A DNA stretch of 64,000 nucleotides, taken from positions 124,001 to 188,000 of the forward strand of contig CBDCHL010000003.1 in the NCBI GenBank assembly GCA_965217195.1, given 5' to 3'. The notes under the pieces were generated by a model that was not told the DNA's origin, made no database searches, and worked only from the letters and a program-made list of their open reading frames with translations. The stretch comes from UBA6623 sp965217195 (GTDB lineage Bacteria; Acidobacteriota; Terriglobia; Bryobacterales; UBA6623). Shown one piece after another: positions 8,752 through 16,411 of this stretch (within the stretch, counting starts at the first letter, position 1; the number at the start of each line of letters is the position of its first letter). The translations under genes and the position numbers were made by a program.

Positions 8752-8775
8752 TATCAATATGATATTATATTGATA
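8752..8775. promoter_or_regulatory. AT-rich palindrome upstream of the SPFH gene, operator candidate
   Basis: TATCAATAT (8752-8760), a 6-base spacer GATATT, and ATATTGATA (8767-8775) form a perfect 9-bp inverted repeat about 20 bp before the start codon. A further palindrome, TGATATCA, overlaps the right arm (8771-8778). The tract is strikingly AT-rich in a GC-rich genome. It sits where a -10 region or operator would be. The ribbon-helix-helix gene downstream is the natural candidate ligand; this is inference. Confidence 0.55.
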
Positions 8776-8794
8776 TCAACCAGAAGGAAACAAA

Positions 8795-9673
8795 ATGCAT
8801 ACCAAGGAGATCCAAACGAGAGTCCTGAACGGCTGGGGCATTCTAGCTGTCGAAATCTTCGCGTTGCCCCTTCTTCTCACGCTCGCCTACCTCATCGGAA
8901 ATGGGGCCGGGACGGTGGCTGGGGCGGTGCTGACTCTGGCCGTTGGACTGATTACGTGGGGCTTCGTGTTGGCCGGCTTTTTCACGCTGCAACCCAATAT
9001 GGCGGCTGTTCTTCTGCTTTTCGGCAAGTACCGGGGAACGGTCAAGGAGAGCGGGTTCTGCTGGGCCAACCCGCTGCTCAAGAAGGTCAAGATCTCACTG
9101 CGCGCCCGAAACCTGAACGGGCAAACGATCAAGGTCAACGACAAGCGGGGCAACCCGATCGAGATTGCCGCCGTTGTGGTCTGGCATGTGTCCGATACCG
9201 CGAAGGCGGCGTTCGATGTGGATGAGTTCGAGGAATATGTCACCGTGCAGAGCGAGGCGGCGCTACGGCACCTCGCGAGCGCCTATTCCTACGACAGTTT
9301 CGACGACGATGACAAGTCTCTGCGCGGCAACATGGACGACGTCTCCCAGGCGCTCAGGGAGGAGCTCGAGGAGCGCGTCGGCAAAGCAGGTGTCTTGATC
9401 GAGGAAGCCCGCCTGAGTCATCTGGCCTATGCGCCCGAAATCGCCAGCGCCATGCTGCAGCGCCAGCAGGCTGACGCGATCGTAGCCGCCCGAACCCGTA
9501 TCGTCGACGGCGCGATCGGCATGGTCGAGATGGCGTTGAGGCGGCTTGACGAAGACGGGGCCATCAATCTTGACGAGGAGCGAAAGGCCTCCATGGTTAG
9601 CAATCTGCTGGTCGTCCTTTGTGGCGACAAGGGAGCGCAGCCGGTGGTGAACACCGGTTCGCTCTATACATAG
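8795..9673 (+). CDS. SPFH/Band 7 (stomatin-like) membrane protein
   Basis: The 292-residue protein has two N-terminal hydrophobic segments (about residues 15-38 and 42-65), then an SPFH domain. Recognisable parts are 'LQPNMAAVLLLFGKYRGTVKESGFCWANPL' region (about 65-95) and 'IEIAAVVVWHVSDTAKAAFDVDEFEEYV'. It ends with the helical stretch 'YAPEIASAMLQRQQADAIVAARTRIVDGA' typical of oligomerising SPFH proteins. Such proteins form membrane-bound rings and scaffold membrane microdomains or proteases. GAAGGA lies 8 nt upstream of the ATG. The next gene encodes a ribbon-helix-helix protein, an arrangement I recall as recurrent. Partner proteins are unknown. Confidence 0.9.
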   Translation: MHTKEIQTRVLNGWGILAVEIFALPLLLTLAYLIGNGAGTVAGAVLTLAVGLITWGFVLAGFFTLQPNMAAVLLLFGKYRGTVKESGFCWANPLLKKVKISLRARNLNGQTIKVNDKRGNPIEIAAVVVWHVSDTAKAAFDVDEFEEYVTVQSEAALRHLASAYSYDSFDDDDKSLRGNMDDVSQALREELEERVGKAGVLIEEARLSHLAYAPEIASAMLQRQQADAIVAARTRIVDGAIGMVEMALRRLDEDGAINLDEERKASMVSNLLVVLCGDKGAQPVVNTGSLYT

Positions 9674-9707
9674 AACCGATGCCGGACGCGCGATCCGCCG
9701 ATTGTTC

Positions 9708-9725
9708 TCCGCCGAGCTCGGCGGA
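9708..9725. promoter_or_regulatory. 18-bp perfect palindrome between the SPFH and RHH genes
   Basis: TCCGCCGAGCTCGGCGGA is a perfect palindrome in the 83-base gap between the two genes. It overlaps a wider inverted repeat, ATCCGCCGA (9693-9701) with TCGGCGGAT (9718-9726), so two alternative stems can form. This could be an attenuator, a processing site or a binding site for the downstream regulator. Confidence 0.45.
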
Positions 9726-9756
9726 TTGCGGCACCGTTTGAGGAAAGTCCCCCGTC

Positions 9757-9957
9757 ATGGCACAGCGAAAGTCGTTTCTTTTGCGGTTGCCGCCCGAGCT
9801 TTACGAAGAGCTGAATCGTTGGGCAAGTGACGAACTCCGCAGTCTCAACTCGCAGATTGAATACGTGCTACGGGAGGCCGTGAGAAAGCACCGCCGCAAG
9901 GACTTCCCGTCCAAAGCCACCTCAAAGGAACAAAAAACCCCAAGCGAAAGAGTGTAG
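9757..9957 (+). CDS. Arc-type ribbon-helix-helix DNA-binding protein
   Basis: This 66-residue protein begins AQRKSFLLRLPPELYEELNRW and continues 'SLNSQIEYVLREAVRKH'. That is the Arc/MetJ/CopG ribbon-helix-helix pattern: an N-terminal beta strand with alternating polar residues that reads the major groove as a dimer, then two helices. The C-terminal tail is charged and likely disordered. It is 83 bp downstream of the SPFH gene, in the same direction, with palindromes both before that gene and between the two. Autoregulation of the operon is the simplest reading. No toxin gene follows, so an antitoxin role has no support. Confidence 0.85.
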   Translation: MAQRKSFLLRLPPELYEELNRWASDELRSLNSQIEYVLREAVRKHRRKDFPSKATSKEQKTPSERV

Positions 9958-9973
9958 CTCTTGTGTCACCACA

Positions 9974-10009
9974 GCGTTAGCCGTGGATTTTCACGGAATC
10001 GCGCTAACC
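9974..10009. terminator. Hairpin between the RHH gene and tRNA-Glu
   Basis: GTTAGC (9976-9981) pairs with GCTAAC (10003-10008), enclosing CCGTG/CACGG arms around GATTTT. It sits between convergent transcription units (RHH gene on plus, tRNA on minus) and could terminate either. There is no clear T-run on the plus strand. Confidence 0.35.
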
Positions 10010-10030
10010 TACTAACTCTCTGAAAAGAAG

Positions 10031-10108
10031 TGGCGTCCCCAGCGGGATTTGAACCCGCGTTGCCGCCGTGAAAGGGCGGTGTCCTAGGCCGGGCTAGACG
10101 ATGGGGAC
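10031..10108 (-). tRNA. tRNA-Glu (anticodon UUC), CCA encoded
   Basis: Read on the minus strand, the acceptor stem is GTCCCCA at the 5' end and TGGGGAC at the 3' end, followed by discriminator G and an encoded CCA (10031-10033 on plus). The anticodon arm is CCGCC-CTTTCAC-GGCGG, giving anticodon TTC (UUC, Glu). The T arm is GCGGG-TTCAAAT-CCCGC, a perfect stem. The cloverleaf is complete with no intron. Confidence 0.96.
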
Positions 10109-10381
10109 GGAGGTGGGTCGTCTATTCGGGAAACTGCCTGCGCGAACTCCAATCGTAGGACGATTTCAGCTCCGCCCGGGGCTTAGGAAAGGGCCTTCAG
10201 GCGGCCGAAGGCTATCCCAACCGCATCAGGCTTCAGTTTATCGGAGGGTGGGAGAAGCGTCAAATTGGGGCCGAGAACATCACGCGCCGGCAGCCCGCGC
10301 GCGGCGTCGACGCCAAGGGGGCTCTATTCCGTGGCACACCCGTTAGGAGACGCGCGGCCTGCGGCAGATTACACTAAGTGC

Positions 10382-10894
10382 ATGGGTACGGTTTCCGCCG
10401 CGGTGTCGGTCGAGGAATACCTTCGAACCAGTTTCTCTGATGGGGACCGCGAATACGTCGACGGCCGGATTATCCAACGTAACTTGGGCGAGCGAGATCA
10501 CAGTCGAGTCCAGCGCAAGGTGATTGGTTTCTTCATCGCGCGGGAGCAGACCTTGGGGACCTATTGCTTTCCCGAACAACGAGTCCAAGTCAAGGCCACC
10601 CGATTCCGCGTCCCGGACGTCTGTGTTTACATCGGCGGCGAGCCCACCGAACAAGTCTTCCGCACGCCTCCGTTTCTCGCCGTGGAGATCCTCTCGAAGG
10701 ATGACCGCGACGCGGATGTCGCCGAAAGGATCAAGGACTATCTCGATTTCGGCGTGCGCTTCGTGTGGATTGTCGACCCGGCCGAGCGGACGGGGAGGGT
10801 TCACACCGCGGCCGGGAGCCGTGATGAGCCGGCGAATGTCTTGTGGACGGAAGACCCTGACATCCGTCTGACTCTCGATTCTATATTCGATTGA
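10382..10894 (+). CDS. Uma2 family putative endonuclease (PD-(D/E)XK fold)
   Basis: The 170-residue protein follows the Uma2/DUF820 plan: 'SVEEYLRTSFSDGDREYVDGRII' at the N-terminus, the core strand 'RVPDVCVY' with Asp79, 'FLAVEILSKDD' with Glu102 and Lys106, then 'RIKDYLDFGVRFVWIVDPAERTG'. These residues form the PD-(D/E)XK nuclease site. The family is expanded in cyanobacteria and some soil bacteria; its target is not established. The longer reading from 10265 is rejected because Uma2 proteins begin close to this Met. It is a lone gene between tRNA-Glu and the kinase gene. Confidence 0.85.
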   Translation: MGTVSAAVSVEEYLRTSFSDGDREYVDGRIIQRNLGERDHSRVQRKVIGFFIAREQTLGTYCFPEQRVQVKATRFRVPDVCVYIGGEPTEQVFRTPPFLAVEILSKDDRDADVAERIKDYLDFGVRFVWIVDPAERTGRVHTAAGSRDEPANVLWTEDPDIRLTLDSIFD

Positions 10895-10977
10895 GGTTCG
10901 CCCCGCCGTTAGGTGGGAGGGGCTTACAAGTTCGGCGATGCCGACGACCGGCAACGCGACCCCACGGGTCCGAACCC

Positions 10978-13557
10978 TCAGCGCGGCGGGGGGACGTTCA
11001 TGCGGCGGAGGAGGTCGTGGTAGCGGGGGTCGTCGGCGAGGCGCTCGAAGCCCCACTGGCGGGGTGTCCAGCGGAGGTACGGGAGTGACGGCGCTCGTTC
11101 CTCGAAGGCGGTTTCGAACCACTCGAAGGCCCGGTCATCCTCTCCTAAACCCAAATAGATCAGTCCGAGATTGAATGGGCTGTAATAAGATTCCCGCCGT
11201 TGCGCCAGTAGAGTATCCAGAATTTTCCGCGCATCGCGTTGGCGACCTACCTTACCGTAAGCAATCGCTAGTCTCGCGTCATAAGTCGTATCGCCGCCGG
11301 AGTATTCGCGGCCCTGCTCAAGCGCCGCTACAGCGTCTTCAAAACGCCCCGTCGCGCTGTAGATCTTCTCTAGGGTCTGATAGCCGAGCGGCGAACGCTC
11401 GTCGAATTCGATGAGGTCCTCGGCCGGGCGGCTTGCCTCCTCGTACCGGCCGGCAAGTACGAGGAACCGGACAAGCGTTTCCGTTCCCCCGAGAGTCAGG
11501 GGGTCGAGGGCAACCGCCTCCTCAATTTCCTCGACGGCCTCGTCGATGCCGCCCACGGATGCCAGGAAGACGGAGTGGAAAAGGTGAGCTATTGCGAGGC
11601 CCGGTTCGAGCCCCAAGGCCCGTCGCAGGGATCGCTCCGCGGACGCCCAGTTCCACCTCCGTATTTGGGCGATGGCCATCGAAGCATGCGCTACAGCGAT
11701 GGAATCGTCAAGCTGGAGAGCCTTGCTCAGCTCAGCCTCCGCCTTGGCAAGATCTTCGGCAGGGGCGAGGCCCCAGCTCACGCGAAGCGTGTAATAGTTC
11801 GCCAGCCCAACGTGGGCCAACGCATAGTTCGGATCAATGCGCAGAGCTTCTTCGAAGTAAGACCGGCTCCGTTCCACCTCCGCCTCGGTAAACCGCTGGA
11901 AATGGCTTTGCCCCCGCAGATACAACTCATAGGCCTTGGGGTTTTGCGTGGCCGCGCGTACAACGGGCTGGGCGGGGTCATCGAGCAGTTCGGCCTCGAG
12001 CGCCCCGACCATAGCGCGGCAGATCTCGTCTTGAACATCGAAGACGTCTTTCAACTCGCTTTCGAAGCGGTCCGACCAAATCTCGAAGCCATCGGCGACG
12101 TTGATGAGCTGCGTGGTGATTCGCAACCGGTCTCCGGCCTTGCGAACCGTTCCTTCGAGCACGGCGCCGACATTCAGCCGCTCGCCGATTTCGCCCACGT
12201 CCAGCTCCTGCCCCTTAAGCCGAAACACCGAGCTGCGCGCGACGACCTTAAGCCCCCTGATTTTCGAGAGGGCATTGATCAGCTCGTCGGTCATGCCGTC
12301 GGAAAAGTATTCGAAGTCGGGGTCGCCGCTGCTGTTGACGAAGGGCATCACGGCGACCGAGGGTGGCTCGCTTTGCTCTTTGCGCAAGGCCGCTTGCTCG
12401 ATGACGGCTTGTTCCATCACGCGCGTGCCTTCGGGGCCGATGGCGACGACGCCTCGCGGGTCCAGCCCGACCGTTACCGCGCCGAAAGCCACCCACAGGG
12501 CGAGCGCGACGCCGCCGAGCGAGGCGATGCCCGCGGTGACTCCACCGATGGCAATCGCGCCGAGCGAAACTCCGCCCACGGCAACACCGCCGACAGCAAC
12601 GTTGCCGATCGCGATGATCCCCTTGGCAATGCGGATGCGGCCCGTTAGCGGGTCGTAGCCGGTGGCGATGTGCACCAGCGGCAGCCCGAACACACGCTGT
12701 TTCGAGGTCCACTCGCCGCCTTGCTTGGCGGCCGGCGGAGTTGCCGCCGAGCTGCGTTCGGCGTCGACAAAGGCATCGATGGCGGCTCCCATCTCAGCGG
12801 CGTCGGCGTAGCGCGCGGCCGGGTCTTTCTCGAGGGCCTTGGCGACGATGGCCGCGAGCTCTTCGGGCGCCTCGGCGAGGGGCTCGGGCTGCTCGTGCAT
12901 CACGGCGTAGAGAAGCGCCTGCCGGTATTCCGCTTTGAAGGGCAGCCGCCCGGCGAGCATTTCATAAAACACGACGCCGAGGGCCCAGACGTCGGCGCGG
13001 GCATCCACGTCGAGGCCTTCCAACTGTTCCGGTGCCATGTAGGCGGGCGTGCCGAGCACGGTGCCGTCTTGGGTGAGCCGCGCATCGCTTGTGAGCCGCG
13101 CGAGGCCGAAATCCATCACCTTGACGAGGCCGGCGGCGGTGACCATGATATTGCCGCCCTTGATGTCGCGGTGAACGATGCCCTTGGCGTGCGCGGCGGC
13201 GAGGCCGCGGGCGGCCTGCGCGGCATAGTCGGCAGCTTGGGCGGCGGGCAGGGGTCCTCGGCCGGCGATTTCGTCGAGGCCTTCGCCGTCGATGTATTCG
13301 AGAGCGAGGAAAGTATGCCCGTCGGCCTCGTCGATCTCGTAGAGGGTACAGATATTGGGGTGATTGAGGGAGGCGGCGGTCTTGGCTTCTTGCTCGAAGC
13401 GCCGTCGTGCGTCGTCGTTACGCAGAAGATGCGGTGCCAAGAACTTCAGCGCCACGGTGCGGTCGAGTTTGGTGTCGACGGCTTTATAGACGACTCCCAT
13501 CCCGCCTTCGCCGAGTTTTTCGCGAATGACGTAGTGCGAAATGGTTTCGCCCGTCAT
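10978..13557 (-). CDS. Ser/Thr protein kinase with Gly-rich segment, TolB-like domain and TPRs
   Basis: This 859-residue signalling protein has a PknB-like kinase domain at about 1-270: 'GEGGMGVVYKA', 'VALKFL', 'HRDIKGGNIMV', 'DFGLA' and 'APEQLEG'. All catalytic residues are present. Residues about 290-375 hold 'LVHIATGYDPLTGRIRIAKG' followed by a run of Ile/Val-Gly-Gly pentads (NVAVGGVAVGGVSLGAIAIG), ending in a hydrophobic stretch. Then comes a TolB/FlgO-like domain ('VAVMPFVNSSGDPDFEYFSDGM', here about 400-520), and from about 550 TPR-like helical repeats to the end. The architecture of kinase plus TolB-like plus TPR is common in Acidobacteriota. Substrate unknown. It follows the pcm gene with a REP-like element in between. 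Confidence 0.92.
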   Translation of the reverse strand: MTGETISHYVIREKLGEGGMGVVYKAVDTKLDRTVALKFLAPHLLRNDDARRRFEQEAKTAASLNHPNICTLYEIDEADGHTFLALEYIDGEGLDEIAGRGPLPAAQAADYAAQAARGLAAAHAKGIVHRDIKGGNIMVTAAGLVKVMDFGLARLTSDARLTQDGTVLGTPAYMAPEQLEGLDVDARADVWALGVVFYEMLAGRLPFKAEYRQALLYAVMHEQPEPLAEAPEELAAIVAKALEKDPAARYADAAEMGAAIDAFVDAERSSAATPPAAKQGGEWTSKQRVFGLPLVHIATGYDPLTGRIRIAKGIIAIGNVAVGGVAVGGVSLGAIAIGGVTAGIASLGGVALALWVAFGAVTVGLDPRGVVAIGPEGTRVMEQAVIEQAALRKEQSEPPSVAVMPFVNSSGDPDFEYFSDGMTDELINALSKIRGLKVVARSSVFRLKGQELDVGEIGERLNVGAVLEGTVRKAGDRLRITTQLINVADGFEIWSDRFESELKDVFDVQDEICRAMVGALEAELLDDPAQPVVRAATQNPKAYELYLRGQSHFQRFTEAEVERSRSYFEEALRIDPNYALAHVGLANYYTLRVSWGLAPAEDLAKAEAELSKALQLDDSIAVAHASMAIAQIRRWNWASAERSLRRALGLEPGLAIAHLFHSVFLASVGGIDEAVEEIEEAVALDPLTLGGTETLVRFLVLAGRYEEASRPAEDLIEFDERSPLGYQTLEKIYSATGRFEDAVAALEQGREYSGGDTTYDARLAIAYGKVGRQRDARKILDTLLAQRRESYYSPFNLGLIYLGLGEDDRAFEWFETAFEERAPSLPYLRWTPRQWGFERLADDPRYHDLLRRMNVPPPR

Positions 13558-13605
13558 GAGTTACCAGGATAGACGAACGGGGTGGGGAACGCGGTTGGGC
13601 GGGGG

Positions 13606-13657
13606 GATGTCGCCACGAGTGGCGACACGGCACGCTGAGAGCGTGCGCCACGTCGGG
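13606..13657. repeat. REP-like palindromic repeat, copy 1
   Basis: Two adjacent hairpins: GTCGCCAC-GA-GTGGCGAC and GCACGC-TGAGA-GCGTGC, followed by GCCACGTCGG. Near-identical copies are at 27808-27859 and 48769-48820. It lies in the 108-bp gap between the kinase start and the pcm end. Confidence 0.85.
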
Positions 13658-13665
13658 CCGAGGTC

Positions 13666-14493
13666 CTACTTGCGTCGCTTCACCATGGGTACGAAGCGTA
13701 CGGGCAGCACAGACCGTCGACGAACCTTGCCCGCGGCGTCTTTCGTCACGACGATCAATTCCTGATTGCCGTACACCGGGCCGACTGGGGCGACCAGGCG
13801 GCCGCCCGGCTTGAGTTGATCGACCAATGCTTGCGGCAGCTCCTCCGGTGCCGCGGTTAAGATGATGCGATCGAACGGGGCCTGGTCGGGCAACCCCAAG
13901 TAGCCGTTGCCGATCGAGACATCGACATTGTTGTAGCCTAGGCGGCGCAACCGTTTCCGTGCGCTTAGCCCCAGCGTTTCGACGATCTCGATGCTGAAGA
14001 CTTGCTTGGCAAGCAAGCCCAACACGGCCGCCTGATAACCGCAGCCGGTGCCGATTTCGAGGACTTTGTGCCCCTTTTCGAGATCCAGCAATTCACTCAT
14101 GAAGGCGACGATGTAGGGTTGCGAGATCGTCTGCCCCTCGCCGATCGGCAACGGATGGTCGGCGTAGGCGTCGTTGAGGAACCGTGAAGGGGCGAACTCG
14201 TGTCGGGGAACCGTCCGCATGGCCTCGAGGACGCGGGCGTCGCGCACGCCGCGCGCCTCGATCTGCTCGCGGACCATGGCCGACCGGCGAGATCGGTAGA
14301 GGTTGTGGTCTTCTTGTTGGGCGAGGGAGGAGGATGAGGGTTGAGCCTGAGGAAGCGCGGGTGCGTCGCCGCACGCCGACAGAAGCAAAAAAAACGCGGC
14401 AAGCACCGCCGAGGACCCGGATAGGTTCGTGACGGGCAGGACTGGAGACCTGCCCCACCGCGGGACCGGTGCCGGGGGAATCGGGGTTTTCAT
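13666..14493 (-). CDS. pcm: Exported protein-L-isoaspartate O-methyltransferase
   Basis: Pcm methylates L-isoaspartyl residues in damaged proteins with SAM. The catalytic domain (about residues 75-275) shows 'MVREQIEARGVRDARVLEAM', 'VPRHEFAP', 'PLPIGEGQTISQPYIVAFM' and the SAM motif 'VLEIGTGCGYQAAVL', then 'FDRIILTAAPEELPQAL' and 'GGRLVAPVG'. Unusually, it is preceded by a hydrophobic segment ending LLLSAC-GDAP, a lipobox, so the enzyme is probably a lipoprotein or periplasmic. The start is uncertain: ATG 14493 is used, but a GTG at 14544 is in frame. Neither has a clear ribosome site. SAM supply outside the cytoplasm would be a puzzle. Confidence 0.88.
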   Translation of the reverse strand: MKTPIPPAPVPRWGRSPVLPVTNLSGSSAVLAAFFLLLSACGDAPALPQAQPSSSSLAQQEDHNLYRSRRSAMVREQIEARGVRDARVLEAMRTVPRHEFAPSRFLNDAYADHPLPIGEGQTISQPYIVAFMSELLDLEKGHKVLEIGTGCGYQAAVLGLLAKQVFSIEIVETLGLSARKRLRRLGYNNVDVSIGNGYLGLPDQAPFDRIILTAAPEELPQALVDQLKPGGRLVAPVGPVYGNQELIVVTKDAAGKVRRRSVLPVRFVPMVKRRK

Positions 14494-14571
14494 GCCGTTG
14501 GCCGGCACGAGTACCGGTCGCCATCGGCTCGAGCCCGGCGTCACGATGAAAGCGAAAAAAATCGAAACGGA

Positions 14572-15057
14572 TCAGCTCTTCTTCTTTTTCTTCTTGTTCC
14601 GCCTCGCCTCTTTTTCCATCTCTTTCAGCTTCTTGGCCGCCGCCTTCTCTTCGTCTTCGGTCACCTCTTGCTCGATGACCTCGAGCTCTTGCTCGACTGC
14701 CTCGATCAACTCTTCGCCTTCCGCCAACACCTGGCAGGAGATTGGCTGTTCGAGCAGTGCCGGCGAGGAACCCCCTGTTTGCATCATCAAGTTGTAGTAG
14801 CCCGGCTTGAGCTTCTTCGGAATGGAGAACTTAATGCTGTCCGCGGTCTGCTCCTTCATCGTTACGCGGTAATCTTTTCGGCCATCGGTGAGAAAGAGTT
14901 TGGTGACTGTTCCGGAGCCGAGGTTCTGTCCGTTGGCGGTGATCTCGTCTCCGTTGTGCCCGCCCGAGGGGCTCACGCCCGTCATCCGAGGCGTGGCGGC
15001 CCAGACCGCCGGCACGGTCAAAAGAAGGGCCAGGATGAGTTTGCTGCTGTGTCTCAT
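14572..15057 (-). CDS. Secreted single IPT/TIG domain protein with charged tail
   Basis: The 161-residue protein has a signal peptide (KLILALLLTVPAVWA) followed by 'ATPRMTGVSPSGGHNGDEITANGQNLGSG', the start of an IPT/TIG immunoglobulin-like domain that runs to about residue 110. From about 110 on it is a Glu/Lys-rich helix or coiled coil ending in a polylysine run. TIG domains mediate binding at the surface or within larger extracellular proteins. It is 28 bp from the ATG of pcm's unit on the same strand side, and divergent from the aldolase gene. No catalytic residues are seen. Confidence 0.78.
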   Translation of the reverse strand: MRHSSKLILALLLTVPAVWAATPRMTGVSPSGGHNGDEITANGQNLGSGTVTKLFLTDGRKDYRVTMKEQTADSIKFSIPKKLKPGYYNLMMQTGGSSPALLEQPISCQVLAEGEELIEAVEQELEVIEQEVTEDEEKAAAKKLKEMEKEARRNKKKKKKS

Positions 15058-15129
15058 GTCGCTACCTCCCGTTAGGTTGCTACACAGATACTATTCCTCC
15101 GCCAACGGAATTGCAATACTTGTTAGTTC

Positions 15130-15912
15130 ATGTACATCAACCGAACCAAACAAATCCTGCGCGACGGCGGCGTCGCTTTAGGCTGCGTTCAGAGCCATCT
15201 GCGTTCCGCTGAGATCCCCCGCATGTTCGCCGCGGCCCGTCTGGACTGGATTTTCATCGATACCGAGCACGGCGCGTTCACTCCCGAGACAGTGCAGGAT
15301 TTGGTGCGCTCGGCCGTTTCATCTTCCATCACGCCGATCGTAAGACTCGCGGATTTTCAGTATTCGCTGGTTGCCCGTGCGCTCGACATGGGCGCGCAAG
15401 GGATCATCTTGCCGCGCGTGGAATCGCCTGAGGTGCTCGCCGAGGCTGTGAGTTGGGCGAAGTTTCCACCCGAGGGGCGTAGGGGATTCGGACTCTCGCC
15501 ACCGCAGACCGGGTATGGCAATGCTTCGTTCGACGAGATCACCACGCATACCAATGAGAACACGTTGGTCGTGTTTCAAATCGAATCGCAGACCGCCGTC
15601 GATCGGGCTGAAGAACTTATCTCGACGCCCGGAGTCGATGCCGTGATGATCGGGCCGGCTGATCTATCCATCTCGCTGGGCGTGGCGGGACAAATGGAGC
15701 ACCCCAAGCTTGTCGACGCCGTCACGAAGGTGATCGAGATCTGCGAAAAACATGGCCGGTTCCCCTCGATTCAGGTGCGCGACCCGGCACTCGCCAAGAC
15801 GTGGATCCAGCGCGGCATGAAGTTGGTCGGCTGCGGGCAGGCTCAGATGATTCTCTGGAATGCGGTGCAGGCGATGGCGAACGATCTCAATGAAGCGCGC
15901 GAAGGCGTTTAG
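15130..15912 (+). CDS. HpcH/HpaI aldolase family protein
   Basis: This 260-residue class II pyruvate aldolase has the TIM-barrel motifs of the HpcH/HpaI/RhmA family: 'IFIDTEHGAFTPE' (Asp/Glu near the active site), 'IVRLADFQYSLVARALDMGAQGIILPRVES' region with the metal-binding Glu, 'FQIESQTAV' with a second Glu, and 'DAVMIGPADLSISLG' with the metal-binding Asp. Such enzymes cleave 2-keto-3-deoxy or 4-hydroxy-2-oxo acids to pyruvate plus an aldehyde. It faces away from the TIG gene across a 72-bp divergent gap. Substrate is not determinable. Confidence 0.9.
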   Translation: MYINRTKQILRDGGVALGCVQSHLRSAEIPRMFAAARLDWIFIDTEHGAFTPETVQDLVRSAVSSSITPIVRLADFQYSLVARALDMGAQGIILPRVESPEVLAEAVSWAKFPPEGRRGFGLSPPQTGYGNASFDEITTHTNENTLVVFQIESQTAVDRAEELISTPGVDAVMIGPADLSISLGVAGQMEHPKLVDAVTKVIEICEKHGRFPSIQVRDPALAKTWIQRGMKLVGCGQAQMILWNAVQAMANDLNEAREGV

Positions 15913-16411
15913 TTTTCTCGTGCCGAGTCGCGTCGCGAGCCGCGGCCGTCGGCCGGGATCGGCTCGTTCTTACGAATTCTCAGATTCATGCCGCAATGAG
16001 GCAAACGGACGGGCCAAGGAGGCGTGGAAGCGGGGACTATCCGCGCCCCCCTTCCGGGGGCGGGGTCCGAGGGTGCGAGACATCACGGCCGGGCAAGCGA
16101 TAAACCTCGAGGCCTGGGGCACCCCTCCGCTTTGGTCGTCGGCGACGTGGCGTGAGCGTCCACGCTTGCCACGAACCGACTCATCGGTTCGTATCCCCGA
16201 ATGTCTGAGACCTGGCAAGGCGGCAAACCAAGACCCGCCCCGCTGATTCGGGCACGGCAAGCCTGGAGGCCCACGCCCACGTCGGGGACGACCGGCGGCG
16301 AGGGGATTCCGGGCCTGTTTTCGGAGGAGCGAATCAGCTCGGAGAGACGGTGCGACTCTCCGAAGTCGAGATGCAGGAGATGCCACAGGAGACGAGGCTC
16401 GGCCGGCTGCG
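15913..16411. other. Intergenic region with one hairpin
   Basis: About 500 bases with no supported gene; open readings in several frames are Arg/Pro-rich shadows. A stem, CGGAGAG (16340-16346) and CTCTCCG (16356-16362), lies about 50 bases before the glycosyltransferase start and may belong to its leader. Confidence 0.4.

Noticed and set aside
9757..9957. RHH protein as the antitoxin of a toxin-antitoxin pair
   Set aside because: No toxin gene follows or precedes it; its neighbour is an SPFH membrane protein and a tRNA.
11575..12648. Long antisense open reading across the kinase gene
   Set aside because: It is a shadow of the kinase-TPR gene; composition is odd and no family is recognised.
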